A stretch of DNA of 64,000 nucleotides. Source: an uncultured Alphaproteobacteria bacterium (lineage in GTDB: Bacteria; Pseudomonadota; Alphaproteobacteria; Rhodobacterales; Rhodobacteraceae). The position numbers and the translations under genes are program-made. Below the pieces are notes generated by a model, which had not been told where the DNA came from, did no database searches, and saw only the letters and a list, made by a program, of their open reading frames with translations. Positions 46,321-56,321 of the stretch are shown one piece after another (position 1 is the stretch's first letter; every line of letters starts with the position of its first letter). Where the stretch lies: positions 124,001 through 188,000 of the forward strand of contig CAKMYZ010000002.1 of assembly GCA_929200255.1 (NCBI GenBank), in the 5' to 3' direction.

Positions 46321-46959
46321 CTAACGCAGGCTCAGACTGCCAATTGCTGCGCGGATCATCGTGTTGGTGTCATCACTGTCGCCGGACACAGCCAATCCCA
46401 CCAGCGCACCCTTTTCGCCGCCAAAGGCACGGGCATAATCTGCGCCTAAGTCCACATTTTCGTTGAAAGAACCCGTACCTGCTTGCCGCAAGGCAATCGT
46501 CACACCCTGCCCGCGCGGCCCATATGGTGACTGGATCACTTGCCCGCGCCCGTGATTGCCACCCCATGCATATTGCATGATGCGCACATCGTCATTGCCA
46601 AGAAGGCTGCGGATATTCGCCCCTTCAAGGCTGGGTGCGATGCTTTCGGGAACGAATACAAAATAGAGCGAAATATTGCGGTCATCCCCGCCCTTTTGGC
46701 TCAGGTCCGTGGCAGGCACCGATTGTTCCACGGTCCAACTCCAGGCCGCACCGCTTGCGTCCCAATCCATACGCCCTACGCGGCTCCATGCGATTGACAC
46801 CGATCCGTCAGACACCAGCCCGAGGTTTTGCCCAAAACTGTAGTCGTTGGAACTAAACAGCGACAGGCGCTGTTCCTGCCAGCCGTTTGCGAAACTGATC
46901 GGGCCCGCGGTCGCGGCAGCAGCGGACAGGGCGAGGGCAGCAGAAAGAACGATGCGCAT
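46321..46959 (-). CDS. DUF3047 secreted protein
   Basis: The 212-residue protein has a signal peptide (MRIVLSAALALSAAAATAG). SIAWSRVGRMDWDASGAAWSWTVEQSVPATDLSQKGGDDRNISLYFVFVP and the later RIMQYAWGGNHGRG match the DUF3047 pattern. Function unknown. The start follows AAGGAGCCACTC. The gene lies between the dead and the intact cytochrome c genes on the same strand. Confidence 0.8.
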   Translation of the reverse strand: MRIVLSAALALSAAAATAGPISFANGWQEQRLSLFSSNDYSFGQNLGLVSDGSVSIAWSRVGRMDWDASGAAWSWTVEQSVPATDLSQKGGDDRNISLYFVFVPESIAPSLEGANIRSLLGNDDVRIMQYAWGGNHGRGQVIQSPYGPRGQGVTIALRQAGTGSFNENVDLGADYARAFGGEKGALVGLAVSGDSDDTNTMIRAAIGSLSLR

Positions 46960-47056
46960 GAGTGGCTCCTTGAAAGTTTTGTTAAGGTATCACCTACCCC
47001 ACTCCGGCCTTCAGGAAAGCTTTGCTGCAATGATTTCACGCAAATGTCAGGCTTGG

Positions 47057-47440
47057 TTACTGCTGGATGCTGTCCAGATAGTCAGCAAGCAACAGCAAGG
47101 TCATCGGCACCGGCGTGCCCAGCCCGTCGTTTTCGACCACAACTGTCTCTCCCAGATCACCGGCTCCGAACTCTGGCATTGCAGCGTTGAAGTGGGTGCC
47201 TCGGTCCAGCCCGTCAATGGTGCTCATCACCGCATCGCGCGGAAAGACCCCGCCGTTGCTGGCCGCAAGTCCTGTCAGGTCCGGCGGTGTAACGCTCAAC
47301 CCCCGTGACGCGGGGCCATCGCCCATGGCATCTGCACCATGGCAGGCTGCACAATTTTCCAGATAGGCGCTGCGCCCATCTATGGGCTTTTCGACACATG
47401 CGGCCACTCCAAGGGTCGCTAGAATAATCAGGTATCTCAT
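47057..47440 (-). CDS. Lipoprotein c-type cytochrome
   Basis: The 127-residue protein starts at the ATG at 47438-47440, behind AGGAGG. A lipoprotein signal ends in GVAAC (C15), so it is anchored to a membrane. The heme motif is CAACH (C30, C33, H34), and M88 in AAMPEF is the probable second iron ligand. It is a class I single-heme cytochrome, probably periplasmic-facing. A broken paralogue lies 1 kb downstream. Confidence 0.93.
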   Translation of the reverse strand: MRYLIILATLGVAACVEKPIDGRSAYLENCAACHGADAMGDGPASRGLSVTPPDLTGLAASNGGVFPRDAVMSTIDGLDRGTHFNAAMPEFGAGDLGETVVVENDGLGTPVPMTLLLLADYLDSIQQ

Positions 47441-47619
47441 GCTCTGCCTCCTGCTTTTCCCCATCCTATCGCGTTTCGGATTACACTTGAAACACCAATC
47501 GCGGCCTTTCGTCCGCAGTGCCATCGCAACTGGGAATGAAGCCTGACACTAACAACAGGAGTGGCGCCCTGCCTTGATCTGCATCACATTGGCAATGGAA
47601 ACGACGCAAAGGATCTGCC

Positions 47620-48054
47620 ATGCACGTCAACATCATGATCATGCTCGCCGCCGGCATTGGCGTGCCGCTACTGGCCGCGCTGAATGCAGCGCTTGGTCGT
47701 CATATCGGATCACCGGCCGTTGCCGCGACGGTCCTGTTCATTGTGGCATTAAGCATATCGGCCATCGTTGCTGTGCTGACGAACCCGCAAGCCGCTGCCA
47801 AGCTCGCCACGGCCCCAAAGCACCTGTTTCTGGCGGGTACATTGGTTGCCTTCTACGTGCTTTCCATCACCTGGATCGCGCCAACGATGGGTGTCGGCAA
47901 TGCCGTGTTCTTTGTATTGCTGGGGCAGCTGATCTCTGCCGCCGCCATTGATCACTTTAGCCTGTTCATGGCACAGCCATCGCCGCTGACACTGACCCGT
48001 GCAGCAGGCATCGCGCTCATGGCGGCGGGTGTCTTTGTTACGCAGAAAGCTTGA
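47620..48054 (+). CDS. DMT-superfamily membrane protein (YdcZ/DUF606)
   Basis: The 144-residue protein has four or five hydrophobic helices. It opens MHVNIMIMLAAGIGVPLLAALNAALGRHIGSP, and FVLLGQLISAAAIDHFSLF is a family block. YdcZ proteins are half-size drug/metabolite-type transporters; the substrate is unknown. Its last 17 bases overlap the convergent LDH2 gene. Confidence 0.88.
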   Translation: MHVNIMIMLAAGIGVPLLAALNAALGRHIGSPAVAATVLFIVALSISAIVAVLTNPQAAAKLATAPKHLFLAGTLVAFYVLSITWIAPTMGVGNAVFFVLLGQLISAAAIDHFSLFMAQPSPLTLTRAAGIALMAAGVFVTQKA

Positions 48055-49012
48055 GAACCGACGCCCAAAGCGCCTCTGGCACATCTACCTCGGTCATCAC
48101 ATGGCGGTCCGCGCCGGGTATGCGTGCGCCCTCCTGTGCGGCGACGGCCTCGGCCACGCGGGCAAAGCGCGCGCCGAAATCGGCGTGATAGGTGCCGGGG
48201 TCCATCAGAATATAGAACTGCCCCAGATCATGTGGTTTGCCCTCTGCCACTTTCAGGCCGGAGACATCCAGCGAGTTTACCGATCCGGTCATGCCCGCTG
48301 CCAGCAGCTCTGCCATCAGGCCAAAACCCCAGCCCTTGTAACCACCCGCACTAACCAATGCGCCTTTGAGGGCCGCATCAGGATCTGTGGTCGGTTGGCC
48401 GTCGCTGTCGACCGCCCAGCCAAGCGGTATAGTTTCACCCGCCGCCTTGGCCATTGTGATCTTACCCAAAGCCACGGCAGAGGTTGAGAAATCAAAATGC
48501 ATCACTGGTGCATCCTCGCCCGGCACGGTCATCGCTATGGGGTTGGTGCCAATCACTCGCGCATTGCCCCCCGGTGGTGCAACGACAGGCGAGGCATTGG
48601 TAAAGCCCAGACCGATCAGTCCCGCCGCTGCAATCTGTTCCGTGAAATAGCCCAGCGAAGTGCAGGTGTGGGCATGGGCCACAGCCAGAGTTGCAACCCC
48701 ATTTTCCAGCGTTGCCGCGACTGCTTCGGGCAAGGCCATCGCAAAGGCCGGTTGCGCAAAGCCAAGTTTCGCGTCTGCCAGCACCGCACTGGGACGGGGA
48801 CGCGAAACGACAGGCGTCACGGTGCCGTTGACGCGGCCCGACGCCAGTTGGGTGCAATAGCTTTCCAGATAATAGAGGCCACAAATCACATTGCCCAAGG
48901 CCTCTGCCCGCGCCACCGCCTTGGCGACCGCCGCGGCCTGCATTTCGCCAGCACCATGGGCCAGCAGGGCCGCGCGGCTACGCTCTTCAATCTCAGTTAC
49001 GGAAATGCTCAT
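48038..49012 (-). CDS. LDH2-type malate/L-lactate dehydrogenase family protein
   Basis: The 324-residue NAD(P)-dependent enzyme has the family blocks [50 protein letters not shown] and [21 protein letters not shown]. Members reduce a range of 2-oxo acids or imino acids (malate, ureidoglycolate, delta-1-piperideine-2-carboxylate), so the substrate is open. Its start overlaps the lolD stop by ATGA. Confidence 0.9.
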   Translation of the reverse strand: MSISVTEIEERSRAALLAHGAGEMQAAAVAKAVARAEALGNVICGLYYLESYCTQLASGRVNGTVTPVVSRPRPSAVLADAKLGFAQPAFAMALPEAVAATLENGVATLAVAHAHTCTSLGYFTEQIAAAGLIGLGFTNASPVVAPPGGNARVIGTNPIAMTVPGEDAPVMHFDFSTSAVALGKITMAKAAGETIPLGWAVDSDGQPTTDPDAALKGALVSAGGYKGWGFGLMAELLAAGMTGSVNSLDVSGLKVAEGKPHDLGQFYILMDPGTYHADFGARFARVAEAVAAQEGARIPGADRHVMTEVDVPEALWASVLKLSA

Positions 49013-49692
49013 AAGGTCTCCAATACACCTGCGTTCAGCCGGACCTGTCGATCCATGCGTGCCGCCAATTCAAGGTTATGTGTTGCGATCACAGCTGCAA
49101 GCCCGGTGTCGCGGACCAGCGTCATCAGCGCATCAAAGACGCGATCCGATGTTTCAGGATCAAGGTTGCCGGTCGGTTCATCGGCCAAAAGCAATGACGG
49201 TTCATTCGCCAGTGCCCGACAAAAGGCCACCCGTTGTTGTTCACCGCCCGAAAGCGCCGCAGGGCGATGGGCTGCACGTTCAGCAATGCCGACCCGCTCT
49301 AGCAGGGCCATAGCACGTGCCTGTGCTTGTTTGTCACTCGCCCCATTGGCCAGTTGTGGCAGCACGATGTTCTCTAACGCTGTAAACTCTGGCAGCAGAT
49401 GGTGAAACTGATAGATGAACCCGACCGTTGCCCGGCGCACGGCGGTCCGCTTACGGTCCGACAGATGGGTCATATCGGTGCCCTCAATCATCACCGTGCC
49501 GCTGTCAGGAGTGTCCAGCAGGCCCGCGATGTGCAACAGCGTGGATTTACCTGCACCGGACGGTGCCACCAATGCCACAACTTCGCCGGGGGCCACATCA
49601 AGTGACACGCCTTGCAGCACGTTCACCTGATTGGGCTTGCCCGCATTGTAGGATTTTGTCAGCCCTGAGACCTGCAAGATGTGATCACTCAT
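49009..49692 (-). CDS. lolD: Lipoprotein-release ABC transporter ATPase LolD
   Basis: The 227-residue ATPase has Walker [10 protein letters not shown], signature [15 protein letters not shown], Walker [13 protein letters not shown] and the switch histidine in [10 protein letters not shown]. LolD powers the release of outer-membrane lipoproteins to the carrier LolA. The start (49690-49692) lies within the last bases of the permease gene, an 8-base overlap. Confidence 0.94.
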   Translation of the reverse strand: MSDHILQVSGLTKSYNAGKPNQVNVLQGVSLDVAPGEVVALVAPSGAGKSTLLHIAGLLDTPDSGTVMIEGTDMTHLSDRKRTAVRRATVGFIYQFHHLLPEFTALENIVLPQLANGASDKQAQARAMALLERVGIAERAAHRPAALSGGEQQRVAFCRALANEPSLLLADEPTGNLDPETSDRVFDALMTLVRDTGLAAVIATHNLELAARMDRQVRLNAGVLETL

Positions 49693-50950
49693 AACGCAAA
49701 GCCTCAACCGGGTTCATGCGGGCGGCGCGGCGCGCGGGGAAGATGGTGATGATCCACGACAGGCCCAGCGACAGCGACATGGCCTTGATCACATCCGCCA
49801 ACCGTAGCTCTGCGGGAATGTTGTAGATGCCCCTGATCGATGGGTCCCAGACCCCACCGCCTGAGGCATAGTTCACAAGGCTGAAAATCTGGTCGATATA
49901 GATCGCAAAGAGACAGCCCAGCACAACACCCAAAGCCGTGCCAATGGTGCCGATCCCTGCCCCGCAGATAAAGAAAATCCGCAGGATCGACCCTTCGGTT
50001 AGCCCCATCGTGCGCAGGATGCCGACATCGCGGCCCTTGTTTTTTACCAGCATGATCAACCCGCTGATGATATTCATCGAGGCCACCAGCACGAGGATCG
50101 ACAGAATGATGAACATCACATTGTCCTCAATCGTCAGCGCGCGCAGGAAACGCCCGACCCGGTCTTGCCAGCTATATGCCCAAAGGCCGGGGCCGGCGAC
50201 GTTGGCAATCGTCTGTTTGAGCTCTTCGGACTGATTAAGATCATCAAGCCTGATTTCCAGCTCATCCGCGACCCCATCGCGGTTGTAGATCAGTTGGGCC
50301 ACCTCAAAGGGCAGATAGGCGCGCACCTCATCAATCTGAAACCGCCCGGTGGAAAAGATGAACACCACGTCATAGGCATTGCGCCGTGTTGCCTGCCCCA
50401 TCGGCGTGGCCGCACCCGAGCGTGTGGTGATCTCGATCCGGTCGCCAATGGTCAGGCCCAGCCGGCTGGCCAGTTCCGACCCTAGCGCGATCCCATTGGG
50501 CAGATCATCAATGTTGCCGACAGTGCGTTCGCTATCCACGATGGCGTCAGAGGCTTTGAGGTCTTCCAATCTGATCCCATAGATATCCGCCAGTCCAATC
50601 CGGCCACCCGCCGATGCCATGGCCTGCCCGCGCACAAGCGGTGCAACAGAGCGTACCCCCGCAATGGTCATGATACGTTCGGCCATACCTGTGTGATCTT
50701 CGATGACTTCGCGTGGTCGCACGACCGTGACATGGGCATTGGCCCCCGCAATCGTGTCGATAAACTCTGCCCGAAAACCCGACCGTACGGCCAGCGTCGC
50801 GATCAAGGCAAAGACCGCGAGGGTCACGCCGATCAGGCTGATCCAGGTCATCACACTGACGCCACCTTCGGCCCGTTTCGCACGGATGTAGCGCCAGGCG
50901 ATCATCCATTCAAATTTGGCAAAGGGTTTGGTGGTTCTCACCTCGGCCAT
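49685..50950 (-). CDS. lolC: Lipoprotein-release ABC transporter permease LolC/E
   Basis: The 421-residue inner-membrane protein opens [34 protein letters not shown] and has four helices, one near the N-terminus and three at the end, with a large periplasmic domain between. [20 protein letters not shown] is the coupling region. A single permease gene, as here, implies a LolF-type homodimer. The start follows CAGGAGCCGCC. lolD follows at once. Confidence 0.93.
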   Translation of the reverse strand: MAEVRTTKPFAKFEWMIAWRYIRAKRAEGGVSVMTWISLIGVTLAVFALIATLAVRSGFRAEFIDTIAGANAHVTVVRPREVIEDHTGMAERIMTIAGVRSVAPLVRGQAMASAGGRIGLADIYGIRLEDLKASDAIVDSERTVGNIDDLPNGIALGSELASRLGLTIGDRIEITTRSGAATPMGQATRRNAYDVVFIFSTGRFQIDEVRAYLPFEVAQLIYNRDGVADELEIRLDDLNQSEELKQTIANVAGPGLWAYSWQDRVGRFLRALTIEDNVMFIILSILVLVASMNIISGLIMLVKNKGRDVGILRTMGLTEGSILRIFFICGAGIGTIGTALGVVLGCLFAIYIDQIFSLVNYASGGGVWDPSIRGIYNIPAELRLADVIKAMSLSLGLSWIITIFPARRAARMNPVEALRYE

Positions 50951-51081
50951 GGCGGCTCCTGCATGTCATTTGCGCGCAAGGTGGGGCGGCAGGCCGGAAT
51001 GGTCAAGCGTTCTGCTGCGTCACCGGTGATTTACGAGGGTGAAACGACTATTGATGCCGCCCAGTACGACCGCTGCGTGAT

Positions 51082-51690
51082 TTATCGTTGCACGCCAGCA
51101 AGACGGGGGCGGTTGTCTGGAGTTGTCGATACCAGTTGCGGGCGCGTCACGGGTGGGTCCCTCTTGACGGTCGGGGCACGGCGTGTGGGCGTGGGCTTGC
51201 GCACCGACGTGACTTTGCGAAACGGCCACAGCACCGCCGAGAGCACAGCTGCAAAAGCCAGCCATCCCCCAACAAAGCCAGTGCCCGCCGAGACGGCACC
51301 AGCCGCACTCAGCGGCATCGCCGGTGTGAAGTCAGCCCAGGCCCCGCGCGCTGTCGCCCCATCCATTAGGCGATGCGGCATCATCAAGCGTTCAACGGGG
51401 CTGGCGGCCTGCAAGATCATCAGGTTCTCGCTTAGCCGTGCATGACGCGCAAAGGTGGCACGCCACATCACCACCTGACCTTCGACCAAAGATGTCGCGG
51501 CCATGGCCTGCAACATCTCTTCGCGGCCCAGACCATCGGCCAGGGCGGTTTCATCAAACGCGACAACGGCGCGGGTGAGTTCGTCCACCTGACCGCCCAG
51601 TCGCTGCATATATTGCTGCGAGAATTCGGGAAACTGCGACAGGCCCGCCGCCCCGGTAAGCCCGCCAACCAAGCAAAGGGCCCTGATCAT
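51082..51690 (-). CDS. DUF2937-type protein
   Basis: The 202-residue protein has a short hydrophobic N-terminus, then SQFPEFSQQYMQRLGGQVDELTRAV, the family block. One hydrophobic segment lies at about residues 125-158 (GFVGGWLAFAAVLSAVLWPF), and the tail is basic and proline-rich. It is probably an inner-membrane protein of unknown role. It lies between the peroxiredoxin and the lol genes on the same strand. Confidence 0.75.
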   Translation of the reverse strand: MIRALCLVGGLTGAAGLSQFPEFSQQYMQRLGGQVDELTRAVVAFDETALADGLGREEMLQAMAATSLVEGQVVMWRATFARHARLSENLMILQAASPVERLMMPHRLMDGATARGAWADFTPAMPLSAAGAVSAGTGFVGGWLAFAAVLSAVLWPFRKVTSVRKPTPTRRAPTVKRDPPVTRPQLVSTTPDNRPRLAGVQR

Positions 51691-51794
51691 ATCAGCGCCC
51701 CTTTGGGGAAATTCAGTGTCATCTGCTGCCTCGTGACATTTTGTTTTGCCCGTTTGATAGCAGAAAATCGTGAAAGGAGGAACGGCCTTGACCG

Positions 51795-52367
51795 CTATGC
51801 GCGTTTCTCCGCGTCCTTGCGTAGCCAGTCGATCACATTCTTCGCGTCCTGATCAGGCGGAAACACCGGATAGAACACGCGCATGATCACCCCGTCGCGG
51901 ATGATCATTGTCAGGCGCTTATGCAGATGCATCCCATCAACCACCATCCCCGGAAGCTTGAGCGCCTTGCCCAACGATTGATCAGCGTCTGACAGCAAAG
52001 CAAACGGCAGGTGTAACCGCGCTACCGCCTCTTGCTGATAAGCCTGATCTTGTGTCGACAGGCCAAAGAGGTGCTTCACCCCATATTCTCGCAACTCGGC
52101 ATAGTGGTCGCGGAACGCGCAGGATTGCGGCGTGCAGCCGCGCGCGCCGGGGATCTGGTCCCATCCATCAGGCAAATCCCGGTCCGGGCGACCTGTCATC
52201 GGATAGACATAGATCACAGCCAACCCATCCAATTGCCCGATGTTGACTGTTCCGCCTGCAGTGCTCGGCAAACTGAGGTCGGGCAGGTTTTCACCTTCCA
52301 GATGATCCGCCTTGCCATCATCAGATGGCGCGGGGATCAGTAGCCAGTCGACCTCTGTCAGGCTCAT
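51795..52367 (-). CDS. Peroxiredoxin, PrxQ/BCP-like
   Basis: The 190-residue thiol peroxidase has the opening [20 protein letters not shown] and the block [10 protein letters not shown]. The peroxidatic and resolving cysteines are C78 and C83 in [12 protein letters not shown], the five-residue spacing of PrxQ. It reduces hydrogen peroxide and organic peroxides. The start overlaps the proS stop by ATGA, so it is translated with proS. Confidence 0.88.
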   Translation of the reverse strand: MSLTEVDWLLIPAPSDDGKADHLEGENLPDLSLPSTAGGTVNIGQLDGLAVIYVYPMTGRPDRDLPDGWDQIPGARGCTPQSCAFRDHYAELREYGVKHLFGLSTQDQAYQQEAVARLHLPFALLSDADQSLGKALKLPGMVVDGMHLHKRLTMIIRDGVIMRVFYPVFPPDQDAKNVIDWLRKDAEKRA

Positions 52368-53704
52368 ACGATGCCCTCATAAATCTTGGCGATTTTGGCC
52401 ACGGCTTCTTCGGGTGGCAATTCTTCGCTTTCGCCTGTGCGGCGGCTGGTCAGTTCGACCACACCATTTTTCAGGCCACGTGGCCCCACTGTGATCCGCC
52501 ATGGTAGGCCGATCATGTCCATGGTCCCAAACTTGGCGCCTGCACGTTCATCCCGGTCATCATAAAGCGGCTCAAGACCCAGGGCGGTCAATGACGCATA
52601 AAGGGCGTCACAGGCCGCATCGGCAGCCTCGTCCCCTTGACGCATGTTCAGAATACCGCAGTGGAATGGGGTGACGCCTTCGGGCCAGATGATCCCCTTG
52701 TCATCATGGCTCGCCTCAATGATCGCACCCAACAGGCGCGACACACCGATCCCATGCGAACCCATATGGACAGGCACCTTGCCACCTTTGCCATCATCGA
52801 CCTCAGCCCCCATCGCTGCGGAATATTTGGTGCCAAAGTAGAAGATTTGCCCCACTTCGATGCCGCGCGCCGTGCGGCGGCGTCCCTCGGGGACTTTATT
52901 GAACAGCGCCTCATCATGGGTGTCGTCTGTGCGTGCGTAGCGCGAGGTGAACTCTTCCAATACAGCCCGACAGGCGGCATGATCATCAAAGTCGATCTCA
53001 CGGTCGCCAAACTTCAGATCGGTGATCTCGCTGTCATAAAATACTTCGCTTTCGCCAGTGTCGGCCAGCACGAGAAACTCATGCGTGTCATCGCCCCCAA
53101 TTGGGCCACTATCCGCGCGCATCGGAATGGCTTGCAGACCCATCCGTTCATAAGTGCGCAGATAGCTGACCAGGTGACGATTGTAGGCGTGCAGCGCGTC
53201 TTCTTTGGTCAGGTCAAAGTTGTAGCCGTCCTTCATATAGAATTCGCGGCCCCGCATCACGCCGAAACGCGGGCGCACTTCATCGCGGAATTTCCACTGG
53301 ATCTGATAGAGGGTCAGCGGCAGGTCCTTGTAGCTGTTCACATGGGCGCGGAAGATATCCGTCACCAGTTCCTCAGCCGTCGGCGTGAACAACATGTCGC
53401 GCCCGCCCCGGTCCTTGATCCGCAGCATTTCTTCTCCGTAGGCATCATAGCGCCCACTTTCACGCCACAGGTCTGCGGACTGAATAGTCGGCATCTGGAT
53501 CGCGATATGCCCCGCGCGCGCCTGTTCCTCATGCACAATATTTTCGATCTTGCGCAGCACCTTAAAGCCCAGCGGCAGCCACGAATAGATGCCCGCGCTG
53601 GCCTGTTTGATCATGCCCGCCTGCAACATATAGCGGTGGCTGACGATCTGCGCCTCGCGGGGGGTTTCTTTCAGAACAGGGAGGAAATAGCGGCTCAGGC
53701 GCAT
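52364..53704 (-). CDS. proS: Proline--tRNA ligase, short form
   Basis: The 446-residue class II synthetase starts at the ATG at 53702-53704, behind AAAGGT; the longer frame is not conserved. It opens [49 protein letters not shown]. Motif 2 falls in [23 protein letters not shown], and motif 3 in [16 protein letters not shown]. It lacks the large editing insertion of the E. coli enzyme, as usual for alphaproteobacteria. The peroxiredoxin gene follows by overlap. Confidence 0.96.
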   Translation of the reverse strand: MRLSRYFLPVLKETPREAQIVSHRYMLQAGMIKQASAGIYSWLPLGFKVLRKIENIVHEEQARAGHIAIQMPTIQSADLWRESGRYDAYGEEMLRIKDRGGRDMLFTPTAEELVTDIFRAHVNSYKDLPLTLYQIQWKFRDEVRPRFGVMRGREFYMKDGYNFDLTKEDALHAYNRHLVSYLRTYERMGLQAIPMRADSGPIGGDDTHEFLVLADTGESEVFYDSEITDLKFGDREIDFDDHAACRAVLEEFTSRYARTDDTHDEALFNKVPEGRRRTARGIEVGQIFYFGTKYSAAMGAEVDDGKGGKVPVHMGSHGIGVSRLLGAIIEASHDDKGIIWPEGVTPFHCGILNMRQGDEAADAACDALYASLTALGLEPLYDDRDERAGAKFGTMDMIGLPWRITVGPRGLKNGVVELTSRRTGESEELPPEEAVAKIAKIYEGIV

Positions 53705-53862
53705 CGGATTGACCTTTATGGAAAGCAAATGTTGGTGTTTTGTGTAAGCCGGGCTGCGGGTCCTCGCAAGCACTCAGATCACACATAAGCGATGAGGCTG
53801 AATAAATCGCCGAGTTCAGACGTAGGTCCTGCAACACCTACCCAATCAAAGGATGACCTCTC

Positions 53863-54447
53863 ATGTCGCGCATTCTACCCGCTCTCGCTATCTGGCTGCT
53901 TCTTCCCGCCTTGGCCGACGCCGCCCCGGTCAACTATGCCCTGCAATCTGACCGTTCCGAAGTTGCCTTTGTCTATAGGCTTTCGGGCGTGGAAAGCCGA
54001 GGCACCATGCCGGTTTCGCAAGCCAGGATCCTGATTGATTTCGATACGTTTACGGCATCATCAGTTGACGTCTCCGTCGATGTGCGCGGCGCGCGTACAG
54101 ACCTAATCTTTGCAACCGAAGCCTTGAAGGTAGGCAGCGTGTTGGATGCCCGCAACCACCCCATAATCAGGTTTCAATCCACCGCGATCCGCCCCAATGA
54201 TCTGCGGAATCTGTCGGCGGGTGGCAAGATCGATGGCCTGCTGACAATCCGCGGTGTGACCCGACCTGTCACACTCGATGCTTCTTTGTTTCGCCAGCAA
54301 GGCACCGAAGCTGGTGATCTCAGTCAACTTAGCTTTCGCATCAGCGGGGCCATTGATCGGTCTGCGTTTGGGGCGAATGGCTATCGCGACCTTGTCGCTG
54401 ACATGATCAAGCTCGATATCGCGGCACGTGTTGTCCGAGCAGAGTAA
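53863..54447 (+). CDS. YceI-family periplasmic protein
   Basis: The 194-residue protein has a signal peptide (MSRILPALAIWLLLPALADA) and a lipocalin-like YceI domain: SEVAFVYRLSGVESRGTMPV, ILIDFDTFTASSVDVSVD and VRGARTDLIFATEALKVGSVLDARNHPIIRF. YceI proteins bind isoprenoid-like lipids; the exact role here is open. The last strand, FRISGAIDRSAFGANGYRDLVADMIKLDI, is typical. Confidence 0.9.
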   Translation: MSRILPALAIWLLLPALADAAPVNYALQSDRSEVAFVYRLSGVESRGTMPVSQARILIDFDTFTASSVDVSVDVRGARTDLIFATEALKVGSVLDARNHPIIRFQSTAIRPNDLRNLSAGGKIDGLLTIRGVTRPVTLDASLFRQQGTEAGDLSQLSFRISGAIDRSAFGANGYRDLVADMIKLDIAARVVRAE

Positions 54448-54516
54448 TTTGCCCGCACCCCTTGCAGGAGCAGGCTGCTTACCGCATCTATTGAGGTAAG
54501 CTGCTGGGGATGAAAC

Positions 54517-55611
54517 ATGGCACTTCCTGTTGGACAACAAGCAAAGTACTGGGGCATCGCTACGGCTGTTTTCCTCATTTCGCTTTGGTTTCTGGGCGAC
54601 GTGATTTTGCCGTTTGTACTGGGCGGGGCCATTGCCTATTGCCTTGACCCGATAGCGGACAGGCTGGAACGGGCGGGATGCAGTCGTGTTGCCGCGGTCG
54701 CCATCATCACACTGACAGCCGTCTTAGTGTTTATCCCGCTGTTGTTTCTAATTGTTGCAAATCTGGTGGAACAGACAACACTGCTGATCAACACCGCGCC
54801 GGAACTGTTTGATACCGTCAGTACCGGGCTGAGAGAACGCTTTCCACAACTCTTTGACGAAGAAAGCGCCGCATATCAACAACTTGTCGCGTTGCGCGAG
54901 GCGGTTCAGGCCAGAGGTGGCGAATTGGTCAATGGGGTTCTGTCCTCGGCACTGGGGCTGATTAACATCATTGTTTTGGTCGTGATTGTGCCGGTTGTGG
55001 CCATCTATATGCTGCTGGATTGGGACAATATGACGGCAAAGATCGATGAGATGCTGCCCCGCGACCATGTTGAGACGATCCGGGGCATCGCGCGCGATAT
55101 TGATGCAACACTAGCGTCGTTTATTCGGGGCCAGGGCACCGTTTGCCTGATCCTCGGTACGTACTATGCCGTCGCCCTGATGATTGCCGGGCTGAATTTT
55201 GGATTGATTGTCGGGTTCATTGCCGGACTCATTACGTTCATCCCCTATGTCGGCGCGCTGGTGGGTGGCGCGCTTGCGATCGGTCTTGCCCTGTTCCAAT
55301 TCTGGGGCGCGGTCGAGGTCACCGATGGTGACACCGTCACCTATGCCACCAACTGGCTGCGGATCGGGATTGTCGCCGGCATTTTCGGTGTTGGGCAATT
55401 TTTGGAAGGCAACATTCTGACACCGAAACTGGTGGGGGGCTCTGTGGGCCTGCACCCTGTTTGGCTGCTTTTTGCCCTGTCGGTTTTTGGGTCGCTCTTT
55501 GGTTTTGTTGGCATGCTTGTTGCGGTGCCAATTGCCGCGATGATCGGCGTGGTCGCCCGTTGGGGCGTTGTGCAATACAGGCAAAGCCTGCTGTATCGCG
55601 GACAATCCTGA
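54517..55611 (+). CDS. AI-2E-family transporter (PerM-like)
   Basis: The 364-residue inner-membrane protein has about eight helices, opening FLISLWFLGDVILPFVLGGAIAYCLDPIADRLER. A soluble stretch at about residues 85-145 is followed by the second helix bundle, including GLIVGFIAGLITFIPYVGALVGGALAIG and GNILTPKLVGGSVGLHPVWLLFAL. The substrate is not known; the family name comes from one autoinducer exporter. The stop is immediately followed by the hdaA start. Confidence 0.9.
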   Translation: MALPVGQQAKYWGIATAVFLISLWFLGDVILPFVLGGAIAYCLDPIADRLERAGCSRVAAVAIITLTAVLVFIPLLFLIVANLVEQTTLLINTAPELFDTVSTGLRERFPQLFDEESAAYQQLVALREAVQARGGELVNGVLSSALGLINIIVLVVIVPVVAIYMLLDWDNMTAKIDEMLPRDHVETIRGIARDIDATLASFIRGQGTVCLILGTYYAVALMIAGLNFGLIVGFIAGLITFIPYVGALVGGALAIGLALFQFWGAVEVTDGDTVTYATNWLRIGIVAGIFGVGQFLEGNILTPKLVGGSVGLHPVWLLFALSVFGSLFGFVGMLVAVPIAAMIGVVARWGVVQYRQSLLYRGQS

Positions 55612-56271
55612 ATGGCAGATCAGCTTGTTTTTGACTGGCCCACTGGTGTGGCCCTTGGGCCGGATGACTTTTTCATCTCTGCGGCAAATGAAAAAGCGGC
55701 GTCATTGATGGCCTCACCCGACGACTGGCCCGAACGTAAGTTGGTCATCACTGGCCCCGCCGGGTGCGGCAAAAGCCATCTGGCGCGGGTTTTTCAAGAT
55801 CAGACCGGGGCGTCACTGATCAATGCCCGTGATGTGACCTGCGCATATCTGCCACCCTGCGATGTCGTTGTAATCGAAGATATGGAGCATCTTCCACGCG
55901 CCGTCGAAGAACATGTCTTCCATCTGCACAACAACCTGCGTGCAGGAGGCGGGACCCTAATGATGACAGCGCAAACGCCCCCCAGCCGCTGGCCCATCGC
56001 CCTGCCCGATCTGCGCAGCCGGATGGAAGCTGCTACAGTAGTCCAGATCGAAGACCCCGATGATGCGCTGTTGTCGGCACTGATCATGAAACTATTTGCA
56101 GACCGGCAGATCATGCCAAAACCGGAACTGGTCAGCTATCTGGCCACGCGGATCGAGCGATCATTCGCCGCGGCCTGTGATATCGTGGCCCGTTTGGATG
56201 CAGCTGCCTTGGCAGAAGGGCGCAGCATCAACCGGGGTCTCGCGGCGCGCTTACTGGACAAGCCCGCCTAA
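55612..56271 (+). CDS. hdaA: DnaA-related regulator HdaA
   Basis: The 219-residue AAA+ protein opens QLVFDWPTGVALGPDDFFISAANEKAAS. Walker A is GPAGCGKSHLARVF, and Walker B is VVVIEDMEHLP. It has no DNA-binding domain IV, in agreement with Hda, which together with the sliding clamp promotes DnaA-ATP hydrolysis. The QLVFDW start carries the clamp-binding element. It starts directly after the AI-2E gene stop and precedes ppk1. Confidence 0.92.
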   Translation: MADQLVFDWPTGVALGPDDFFISAANEKAASLMASPDDWPERKLVITGPAGCGKSHLARVFQDQTGASLINARDVTCAYLPPCDVVVIEDMEHLPRAVEEHVFHLHNNLRAGGGTLMMTAQTPPSRWPIALPDLRSRMEAATVVQIEDPDDALLSALIMKLFADRQIMPKPELVSYLATRIERSFAAACDIVARLDAAALAEGRSINRGLAARLLDKPA

Positions 56272-56321
56272 ACCCCTGATACTTGTCACAGAACCGCAAC
56301 AAAGGCGGTCCAAAAGGCCCC

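Noticed and set aside
52637-53788. A 383-codon plus-strand frame opposite proS
   Set aside because: It is antisense to a clear proline--tRNA ligase and shows no domain or ribosome site.
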